22,001 nucleotides of DNA, from contig JAPLNJ010000267.1 of the NCBI GenBank assembly GCA_026692885.1, positions 1 through 22,001 of the forward strand, in the 5' to 3' direction. Under the pieces are notes generated by a model. That model worked only from the letters and a program-made list of their open reading frames with translations, made no database searches and was not told the DNA's origin. Source of the DNA: Planctomycetota bacterium. GTDB taxonomy: Bacteria > Planctomycetota > Planctomycetia > Pirellulales > Pirellulaceae. Positions within the stretch are counted from its first letter, which is position 1; each line of letters opens with the position of its first letter. Shown one piece after another: positions 15,894-21,740 of the stretch. The position numbers and the translations under genes are program-made.

Positions 15894-16853
15894 TCAGGCT
15901 GGCCCCACACCTGTCAATGCTCGTTCCAGCCGTTCCGCTTGCTCCTGCAACTCTTCCGCACTTCGGACCAACAGCTCGTCCGTCCCCGAAATGGCGAGCT
16001 TCAGCAATCGTTGGCATAGCTGAATTTCGCGCACGAAGGCCAGCTTCCTGGCTTCGTCCCGTTCCCGTGTGACGGCGTCAATTCGCTGCTGCGATTCGAT
16101 GGCCTGCCGCTGCCACTGGTCCCGCTGAGTTTCCAGGGTGTGCCGCATCGTCTCCAGGGTCTGCAGGTCCCGCTTGGCCTTCAGACGGCCCTCGTACAGT
16201 TCCCGCTCCACGTCGCTCTGAGCTAACATCTTCAATACCCCCATCGCCTTGCGCTGGTCCGGCTTGTCCATCGGTTCCGGCAGTGCATCCGCATCCAACT
16301 CTGCTCCATTCTTGAAGAAGTACAGCCAAAAGTCCAGTGGCGTGCGCAATTCTGCCAGCGTCCGCGTGAACTTCGGCAGCTCGATCACGTGCACCACCAG
16401 GTCGTCCGTCAGGCACAACTGGCCCGTCGCGTCCAGCAACCGAAACCGCGTGTGGTGCTCGGCACCGTCCGTGAACAATACGCCATTGACGAAGCAGATC
16501 GAAATCGTCGGCCGCAGGCGGGTGTAGTCGTCGCCTTCTGCCAGCTGTTGCGAGTAGATTTTCGACCAGTAATACAGCAGCCGCTGAACCAGCGACGCCG
16601 TCGCCAGCATCTGCATCTCCAGGTTGTACAGCCGCCCCTCGTCGTCCCGGGCCTTGATGTCCAGAATCGACAGCTTGTCATCCAGCGTCATCTTCTCGCT
16701 GTACGGGTTGAGCAGTTCCACGTCCACCAGTCGTTGCTGCGGAGGCGGCTCCAGCACCGCGTTGATCAGCGAGGCGGTCAGGTCTCGCCACGGCTCGCTG
16801 CCGAACACCTTCTTGAAGGCGATGTCGATCTTCGGGTCAATGCCGGGAATCAT
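15894..16853 (-). CDS. rpn-like: Rpn-family PD-(D/E)XK nuclease (recombination-promoting nuclease / putative transposase)
   Basis: The product has 319 residues. ATG 16853 is chosen because GGAGGAG lies 5 bp upstream. The start PGIDPKIDIAFKKVFGSEP is diagnostic of the family. The nuclease core is around residues 60-85: LSILDIKARD then GRLYNLEMQM, giving Asp65, Glu79 and Gln81 as likely active-site residues. Later SLVQRLLYYWSKIY and DYTRLRPTISICFVNGVLF also match. Residues ~225-300 form a coiled coil (TLETQRDQWQRQ, RIDAVTRERDEARKLA). E. coli RpnA-type members cut DNA and raise recombination; here activity is inference. No inverted repeats of a transposon flank it. The small gene at 15629 follows. 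Confidence 0.85.
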   Translation of the reverse strand: MIPGIDPKIDIAFKKVFGSEPWRDLTASLINAVLEPPPQQRLVDVELLNPYSEKMTLDDKLSILDIKARDDEGRLYNLEMQMLATASLVQRLLYYWSKIYSQQLAEGDDYTRLRPTISICFVNGVLFTDGAEHHTRFRLLDATGQLCLTDDLVVHVIELPKFTRTLAELRTPLDFWLYFFKNGAELDADALPEPMDKPDQRKAMGVLKMLAQSDVERELYEGRLKAKRDLQTLETMRHTLETQRDQWQRQAIESQQRIDAVTRERDEARKLAFVREIQLCQRLLKLAISGTDELLVRSAEELQEQAERLERALTGVGPA

Positions 16854-17006
16854 AAAGGCTCCTCCGCATGGCAACGCGATGCGCGAAGGCCGCATTGTGT
16901 GCGGGCATGTCCGTCCAAGCGAGCCGCCGACAACCCGCCCGTTCCTGAATCGCCAGGGGCCAAGTATGCTGCTGCCTCCACCAGCTTCTGCCCGATGTCG
17001 GCGTCT

Positions 17007-17526
17007 TCAGAGCCAAGACGGCCACAAGCTGATTCGATGATCGTTCCGGACAATCGCGCCGCTGTCCAGCTCGATCTCAATAGTTCCCTCGTATCCGCTG
17101 GCCTCGAAGTACCCCCCGGCGTTCAACCGGAGCCGCTCTCCCGCGCCGCGGGTGAACTCCAACTCGACACCCGACTCGCCATGGGCCTGCACGGACACCG
17201 TCTGAGACGCACCAACTTCGAGTGTGCCCAGCCGGTACGAATTGCCGGTGACGTGAACCACAGCATCTACCAGCGGCTCCGGCCCAATGGCACTTACTTT
17301 GTAGCGGCACGGCGCGAGCCGTCCGGTATTACAGTCGGAAGACCGGGCGGCTTGCGCCGCTCCGCTAACAGAAAACGCCCCCAATGGTCCCAAAGTAAGT
17401 GCCATTGGGCTCCGGCCCCCGGTTCGTCACACTGACCCGCACACCGCGAGGCCATATGGCAGCTACACCGACCGCGGTGGTGGTGCCGACAGCAAGCAGT
17501 CCAGTCATGAACAGCCTTCGCCGCAT
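17007..17526 (-). pseudogene. Small exported protein gene interrupted by a 123-bp element with a 10-bp target duplication
   Basis: The ATG at 17526 follows AGAGGA by a few bases and opens MRRRLFMTGLLAVGTTTAVG, an export signal, then VRVSVTNRGPEP. There the 123-bp element 17285-17407 enters. Deleting it together with one copy of the 10-bp repeat GGCTCCGGCC restores an exact in-frame joint to LVDAVVHVTGNSYRLGTLEV, then NAGGYFEASGYEGTIEIELD and the stop at 17007, giving 128 residues. The mature part is a small beta-rich domain of unknown role. As it stands the reading frame stops inside the element (TGTTAG), so the gene is disrupted. The copy of repeat R upstream (TACAAT 17590-17585) suggests it had a promoter there. 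Confidence 0.8.
17285..17407. mobile_element. 123-bp MITE-like element inserted in gene 17007-17526
   Basis: Perfect 17-bp terminal inverted repeats CAATGGCACTTACTTTG and CAAAGTAAGTGCCATTG are flanked by the 10-bp direct repeat GGCTCCGGCC at 17275-17284 and 17408-17417. The interior (17301-17369) is a second palindrome: GTAGCGGCACGGCGCGAGCC paired with GGCTTGCGCCGCTCCGCTAA and both arms ending CCGGT/ACCGG. It has no coding capacity. A 9-12 bp duplication is typical of several DDE transposase families; the parent is not in this window. Confidence 0.88.
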
Positions 17527-17570
17527 TGTGTCCTCTGCCGCCAACTATGTAATTATCCTACCGATCTGCC

Positions 17571-17799
17571 CGCCCACCGGCCGCATTGTACCACCCGGCA
17601 AGGGCTGCAACATCCAGGGAAGCGCGCCGACCTGCTAGACTGGAAGTTGGCGCAGGCTGTTCGTCGCTGGCCTGGGGCATCGTTGGACCTGCAGCTAAAT
17701 ACCCCGTAATCCCGTGGAGAAGCACCTTATTGCCCGCCGGCTGAACTTCAGCCAGCGGCGGCGAGGCTTCGGCGTGGTCGGTGGGGAGGAGGTGGTCAT
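17571..17799 (-). promoter_or_regulatory. Intergenic repeat R, copy c, with leader remnant (MTTSSPPTTPKPRRRW)
   Basis: On the minus strand it starts with ATG 17799 and the leader TPKPRRRWLKFSRR, then diverges for about 66 bp absent from copies a and e, returns at CGCCAACTTCC and the spacer, and ends with GGGTGGTACAATGCGGC (TACAAT 17590-17585). The 3' part overlaps GATAATTACATAG, also seen in copies b and d. It lies upstream of the disrupted gene at 17526. Confidence 0.65.
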
Positions 17800-17827
17800 C
17801 GTCCGGAATCCTGGGCTTCGCCGTGCA

Positions 17828-17882
17828 TTGTAGCTGTGACCACTTGACGCATTGTGCCATCCCACCACAGCCTTTGACATCC
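17828..17882 (-). repeat. Degenerate promoter half of repeat R
   Basis: The minus strand reads GGATGTCAAAGGCTGTGGTG followed by GGATGGCACAATGCG, aligned to the GGATGTTGCAGCC...GGGTGGTACAATGCG of intact copies but with CACAAT instead of TACAAT and many changes. It lies just upstream of the leader remnant at 17799, so it may once have been its promoter. Confidence 0.4.
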
Positions 17883-17929
17883 GACCGCGTCTTGTGGGCC
17901 TGTGGCGGGCTATTGACTTCACTGACTTG

Positions 17930-18238
17930 TTAAGCGGTGTTCTCCTGGCGACGAGGCAGAAGGGAGAAGAACAGCAAGCCGTTCAGGACGCAGACGCCCG
18001 CCGCGCAGTAGCCGAGGACGCGGTAGTAGTCTCCATCCGATCCTATGAAGCCTATGTAACCCTCAACGTCCATCGGGTTCCCGTCGGTGAAGGTGGGACG
18101 CTCAACCAACGCGTGATTGCGGACAAGCTGTCGATACATGCTGAACGCGCCAGTACGATGCGCCCCGATGGCAAGGCTGGACAAGAAAACGAAGCTGACT
18201 GCCGCGAGTAGATTCAAGATAAGGAGTGTCCATCGCAT
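17930..18238 (-). CDS. Small two-pass membrane protein
   Basis: The product has 102 residues from ATG 18238, with AGAGGA 10 bp upstream. Two hydrophobic segments near residues 4-25 (LLILNLLAAVSFVFLSSLAI) and 78-96 (VLGYCAAGVCVLNGLLFFSL) flank a loop containing VERPTFTDGNPMDVEGYIGF, so the loop is probably outside the membrane. The end is positively charged (LPRRQENTA). Nothing specific is recognised. Repeat R copy d lies immediately upstream, its TACAAT 54 bp before the start. Confidence 0.7.
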   Translation of the reverse strand: MRWTLLILNLLAAVSFVFLSSLAIGAHRTGAFSMYRQLVRNHALVERPTFTDGNPMDVEGYIGFIGSDGDYYRVLGYCAAGVCVLNGLLFFSLLPRRQENTA

Positions 18239-18250
18239 GACGTGTGATTC

Positions 18251-18348
18251 CTCTGTAATTCTACGGCCGGACCTGCCCGGCCGCTCGCTGCATTGTACCA
18301 CCCGACGAGGGGCTGCCATATCCGGGAAGCCGTGCCGCGACCGCCGAA
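18251..18348 (-). promoter_or_regulatory. Intergenic repeat R, copy d (promoter-like)
   Basis: The minus strand reads GGGTGGTACAATGCAGCGAG with TACAAT at 18297-18292, then a perfect GGCCGG/CCGGCC hairpin (GGCCGGGCAGGTCCGGCC) and GTAGAATTACAGAG leading into the ribosome binding site of the gene at 18238. Its left edge ends in GACCGCCGA; beyond it lies the truncated TolB-like gene. No leader remnant is present here. Confidence 0.65.
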
Positions 18349-18349
18349 C

Positions 18350-18890
18350 CGTCGGCGGCATGGGTCTTTCGCCTTCCACCCAAGGGGATCATCGAACAAG
18401 TGGCAATCCGCTAGCTGCCGGATGGAGGTGCCGTCACTTGCGACTTCCCAGACGCTGAACTTGGGCGTGCCGGTTTGGCCGTCGGGCCATTCTTCCCGGA
18501 GGAAGAACACTCGATTGCCTGCACGATTGAACAAGGGCCGATAGCAGGCGCCGAGGTCGGGAGTGAGCAGACGCTCGGAGGAACCACCGGCGTTGGTCAG
18601 ATAGATTTTATAGTGACCAAGGTCTTGCCGTCCGCAGAAAGGCTGGGTTCTACTTCGTACTCGGGCGTTTCGGCAATTCGCGTGACGCGGAGGTCGTCGA
18701 GTCGCAGCAGATACAAATCCCGGCCTCCAGCTCCCGTGGCGTTGAAGACGATGGCGTCATCTGCGGGCGAGACGTCCAGCGTGATGTCTCCGTGGCCGAT
18801 TGGCCGAGAATGATCTCGCGGCGTTCCGAGAGGGCAACCGCAGAGGCAGAACAATGCGCCACAGACGATCACTGGTTGCCAGATCGACAC
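18350..18890 (-). pseudogene. Lipoprotein with TolB-like beta-propeller repeats, frameshifted and 3'-truncated
   Basis: GTG 18890 has GGAGGAGACT before it and opens a lipoprotein signal (IWQPVIVCGALFCLCGCPLG, Cys after LCG). TolB-type repeats follow: ITLDVSPADDAIVFNATGAG and EVEPSLSADGK. The frame then breaks at about 18611-18635: the other frame continues HYKIYLTNAGGSSERLLTPD, NRAGNRVFFLREEWPDGQ and KFSVWEVASDGTSIRQLADC. A single lost G after GGCAAG would explain the break. After about 18350 the reading frame passes into repeat R copy d, so the normal C-terminus is missing. Such proteins usually have several more propeller blades. Confidence 0.65.
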
Positions 18891-18915
18891 AGTCTCCTCC
18901 CTCTACCGATGCAGG

Positions 18916-19324
18916 CTAAGTGCCGAGTTTGCCGGCGTCAACGACTGCGAGTGCCGACGTTTCGGGTGGATCCGGGTTCGGCACTTGGCCGGCGTCCGAC
19001 GAGCCGGTCGTTCCTTCGTTCAGGTTTAGCCAATAGTATGTTACCGGCAGATCGCTCACCATCAGCACCCACAAGCAAGCTGGCGAAGACCACGCCAGTG
19101 GAAGTCGCCCAGACCAGCGTGAGCAATCCAAACAAGAGCAGTCGCGGGCCGTGGATCTGCCACTTGTGCATCTCTCGTAGACCGGGGTCACGTAAGAATC
19201 GAAACCGAAGGTCCTGGCCCACGATGTACGGAATCCACCGGAACGAACAATCGACGACGATCCAGACAGCGAACAACACAAGTGTCGTCACCGAGAGGAT
19301 GTAGGCACAGGCGAACCAAGACAT
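18916..19324 (-). pseudogene. Multi-pass membrane protein gene with a frameshift
   Basis: ATG 19324 has GAGGTGG just upstream. The frame gives MSWFACAYILSVTTLVLFAV, then FRWIPYIVGQDLRFRFLRDP, then LLLFGLLTLVWATSTGVVFA, with at least two membrane segments. The frame then should switch at about 19050-19095 to the second frame, which reads CLWVLMVSDLPVTYYWLNLN and ends ALAVVDAGKLGT at 18916. Joined it would be about 135 residues with three membrane segments. The lipoprotein gene starts 25 bp after the stop, so they formed an operon. No family recognised; a sequencing indel is an alternative. Confidence 0.5.
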
Positions 19325-19448
19325 CGACCACCTCAATCGCGTATTTCGCTGCTACGGGGCGTATCAACCACCATTTTGCAGGCGATCGCGGCGTCGCGTG
19401 CGTCCGCTGGTTCGTCGACAGCATAACCGTGGCCAGTCAGCGTTCTTC

Positions 19449-19609
19449 CTATTCGCTTGGAAGGTTTGGCGACTTACGCAGTGCCTTCACTGCTACGATC
19501 GAACAGTACACTGCCATCCAAAGGAAAGAGAGACGCAGAGCCCGAAGATCGGGTAAACGACCCACCGTCGTCCACTTTTGCAGGCAAATGTTATGCGTTT
19601 TGTGTTCAC
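19449..19609 (-). other. Possible short membrane-peptide ORF, probably degenerate
   Basis: One frame reads RWVVYPIFGLCVSLSFGW from a GTG at 19609 and stops near 19493; the adjacent frame reads WMAVYCSIVAVKALRKSPNL to 19449. The two together look like a small two-segment membrane protein with a frameshift, placed just after repeat R copy e, but no ribosome binding site is seen. Treat as tentative. Confidence 0.25.
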
Positions 19610-19650
19610 GTTGTCGGGCACGGTTGTAGTCCACGAACTCCTGCTTCTCC

Positions 19651-19823
19651 GGCCAGACCTGCCCGGCCACTCGCCGCATTGTACCACCCGACAAGGGGCT
19701 GCAACATCCTGCGAATCGTGGCACGACCGCCGACCTGCTGGCCGGGAAGTTGGCGTGGGTTACTCGCAAGCTGAACTGGAGCCAGCGGCGTCGGGGTTTC
19801 GGGGTGGGCGGTACGGCGTTCAT
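19651..19823 (-). promoter_or_regulatory. Intergenic repeat R, copy e, complete (leader remnant, spacer, promoter motif)
   Basis: On the minus strand it begins with ATG 19823, overlapping the stop of the upstream LRR gene as ATGA, and encodes MNAVPPTPKPRRRWLQFSLR before passing directly to GTAACCCACGCCAACTTCC. The spacer and GGATGTTGCAGCCCCTTGTC follow, then GGGTGGTACAATGCGG (TACAAT 19683-19678) and GGCCGGGCAGGTCTGGCC. This is the best-preserved whole copy. Confidence 0.75.
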
Positions 19824-20431
19824 CGAAAGATCCTGCATTTCGGCAGCGTCTGTCGGATCCTCGTTACGCCATCGCCGGTCACTTTGGTTGACCGTAGGTA
19901 CAGAACCCGGAGATTCGCCAACCCTCTAAGGTGTTCCAACCCGACATCGGTCACTTTGGTCCTCTCCAGGTTCAGCGTTTCGAGCTTGGTCAACCCTTTG
20001 AGGTGCTCCAGTCCCGCATCGGTTACTTTGGTGTTCCCCAGGTACAGTGATCGGAGGCTGGTCAATTTTTTGAGATGTTCCAGCCCCGCATCGGTCACGT
20101 TGTTGCCCGTCAACCATATCCCTTGGAGTTCTGCGAACCCTTTGAGGTGCTCAAGCCCCGCGTCGGTCAGCTTGTTTCCCGGCAGGTAAAGCACCACGAC
20201 GTGGGCCAACCCCTTGAGGCGTTCCAAGTCAGCATCGGTCAGGTTGGCGGCCGGCAGGTGTACATCAATCACCGGTTTACCCGGCATCGTCTCATCAACC
20301 AGGACTTTGCCGCCGAGTTTCTCAATCTCGGCGATGGCTTCCTGTTCTTCTGATCGCGGTTCTCCCGCCCAACCCGAAGCAACTACGGCAAGCGACAGCA
20401 ACGCGAACATCGGCAGTGCGATTCGATGCAT
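19820..20431 (-). CDS. Secreted leucine-rich-repeat protein
   Basis: The product has 203 residues from ATG 20431, with GAGGAAA 4 bp upstream. A signal peptide (HRIALPMFALLSLAVVASGW) precedes AIAEIEKLGGKVLVDETMPG, the opening shared with the LRR protein at 6899-7915. About six 24-residue repeats follow (LTDAGLEHLKGFAELQGIWL, VTDAGLEHLKGLTKLETLNL), ending in RQTLPKCRIFR. The stop overlaps the leader ATG of repeat R copy e in an ATGA, the same arrangement as LRR 13911 with the MORN-like gene, so a leader protein probably once followed. Repeat S copy 3 lies 60-85 bp upstream of the start. Confidence 0.87.
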   Translation of the reverse strand: MHRIALPMFALLSLAVVASGWAGEPRSEEQEAIAEIEKLGGKVLVDETMPGKPVIDVHLPAANLTDADLERLKGLAHVVVLYLPGNKLTDAGLEHLKGFAELQGIWLTGNNVTDAGLEHLKKLTSLRSLYLGNTKVTDAGLEHLKGLTKLETLNLERTKVTDVGLEHLRGLANLRVLYLRSTKVTGDGVTRIRQTLPKCRIFR

Positions 20432-20490
20432 GGGGTTTCCTCGTTCTGCGCACGCTTGTATCGGGGGCGGTCCCCGCTGGCCGCTGCCCC

Positions 20491-20516
20491 TTCCACTTCA
20501 AAACGCCCGGAAGCCG
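20491..20516. repeat. 26-bp repeat S, copy 3
   Basis: TTCCACTTCAAAACGCCCGG followed by AAGCCG; the two other copies differ from it by two bases each. It lies upstream of the LRR gene at 20431. Confidence 0.6.
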
Positions 20517-20642
20517 GCGGTGCCGGATTGTCATGCGGGGTTGTGTTGGCGACTCAGCGGGGCACCCACGCAGCTAGCGGAGGCGACTTGCTAAGGCCCA
20601 CCGAGAGGTTACGCGACCTTGGCCCTACATGGATCATCCGGG

Positions 20643-20800
20643 CTAGTGCTTTGTCAAGGCTTGATCTTACAGTTGGGTGCCACTGGCTTCGCCAGTGTTC
20701 GAAGGCCAAGAGGTGGAGCAACGGCACTAGCAGAGCCAGTGGCACCCCAGCACTGGCAGAGCCAGTGGCACCCCAATTCTTAGCCTTGACAAAGCACTAG
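20643..20800. repeat. 158-bp inverted-repeat element (MITE-like)
   Basis: Perfect 19-bp arms CTAGTGCTTTGTCAAGGCT (20643-20661) and AGCCTTGACAAAGCACTAG (20782-20800), extended imperfectly by TTGGGTGCCACTGGC. The interior holds hairpins of TGCCACTGGC/GCCAGTG type and a tandem 26-bp repeat (20724-20749 and 20750-20775, one difference). CTAG at both ends may be a palindromic target duplication (inference; IS5-group elements use such sites). Its right end supplies the stop codon of the DUF4058 gene. Confidence 0.8.
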
Positions 20801-21537
20801 GAACTCGGCCCCTCGATCACGCGTTTCCAACGTTCGGGAACGCCGTGCCAGGCGGTTTGATAGGTCGCTTCGAGTGGCACATTGATATAACGGTCCGGCG
20901 TCAGGAACAGAGGCATGTCGGGAAGGACATCGCCCGTGGAGCTGGGTTCGAAATAGGCCGTGGGACACACATCTGCTCGGTATGCCGCGAAGCTCAGCGG
21001 CTGTTCGAAGGTCACGCCTGGCGTCGTGCCCCAGAAGGCGGCGTGCAGTCCGTTCGGGTCGTGAGGCCCCGGCGGATGCAAGTCAATCACCACCAGATGC
21101 CGGCCTTGCTCCAGGGCGCTGGCCAGTTTCTCCAACAACTGCTGGATGGCACGTTGACTGTGCTTGTTTCCCGGCGAGACGATTTCAAGGAACGCGACAA
21201 CGTGGTCTCCCGAAGCGTGGTAGATGGCAACCCGATCTGCCTTGGCGGCATAAATCGTCGCCTCGGCTTCCAACGTGTAACGCACCTTGGGTGGATGGTC
21301 CGCAACCGCCACTCCCGCGTCGCCTGCCACATCGCGCGCTGGCCAACCTTCGAAAGCGTCGAAGTGCTCCAGTGCCAGCACATCCGGATGCGGGCGACCC
21401 GCAACCTGCTCCGCCATGGCGTAATAGCCGTCGGGAAGCAAGCCTTCGTTTAGAGCATCACTCACGGCGGTAATCCACGCTTGATGGAAGTGGTGAAACG
21501 TGCCCGCAGTGACTCTGGTCCAATCGTGTAGCGGCAT
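20797..21537 (-). CDS. DUF4058 family protein
   Basis: The product has 246 residues from ATG 21537. The start MPLHDWTRVTAGTFHHFHQA, then WITAVSDALNEGLLPDGYYA, is diagnostic of DUF4058, a family of about 250 residues widespread in planctomycetes and cyanobacteria. Later TIYAAKADRVAIYHASGDHV, VVAFLEIVSPGNKHSQRAIQ and LVVIDLHPPGPHDPNGLH fit an alpha/beta core: E..SP.NK resembles the PD-(D/E)XK-like core suggested for the family, but activity is unproven. The stop codon TAG is formed by the CTAG end of the 158-bp element, so the last residues (EGPSS) may be altered. Confidence 0.85.
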   Translation of the reverse strand: MPLHDWTRVTAGTFHHFHQAWITAVSDALNEGLLPDGYYAMAEQVAGRPHPDVLALEHFDAFEGWPARDVAGDAGVAVADHPPKVRYTLEAEATIYAAKADRVAIYHASGDHVVAFLEIVSPGNKHSQRAIQQLLEKLASALEQGRHLVVIDLHPPGPHDPNGLHAAFWGTTPGVTFEQPLSFAAYRADVCPTAYFEPSSTGDVLPDMPLFLTPDRYINVPLEATYQTAWHGVPERWKRVIEGPSS

Positions 21538-21594
21538 GGCCAGCGACCTTGATCTCCGATGGAAAAAGCTCTGCTCCCGTGGACGCCGTCATTG

Positions 21595-21701
21595 TATACT
21601 GCCCGCGGGCAGGTCTGTCCCTTCGTAGAGCGGAATTTATTCCGCTTTTCACTGAACGGATTGAAATCCGTTCTACGACAAAGCTGCCCGCGGGCAGTAT
21701 A
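21595..21701. repeat. 107-bp inverted-repeat element, copy B (MITE-like)
   Basis: Same length and design as 2580-2686, 3 differences in 107 bases. It lies 57 bp upstream of the DUF4058 start, so it may affect that promoter. Flanking bases differ from copy A. Confidence 0.85.
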
Positions 21702-21740
21702 GCGTCGTCGCGCCCACCTCGGGCCTTGATCGTAACACTG

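Noticed and set aside
15894..16853. Rpn gene as the transposase of an insertion sequence
   Set aside because: No inverted repeats or target duplication are seen around it.
19678..19704. TTGCAG as a -35 box for the repeat R promoter
   Set aside because: The distance to TACAAT is 14, 15 and 16 bp in copies c, e and f and the motif is lost in b and d; the extended TGG before TACAAT is the better conserved feature.
20724..20775. Tandem 26-bp units as a CRISPR array
   Set aside because: Only two adjacent units with no spacer; they are part of the 158-bp element.
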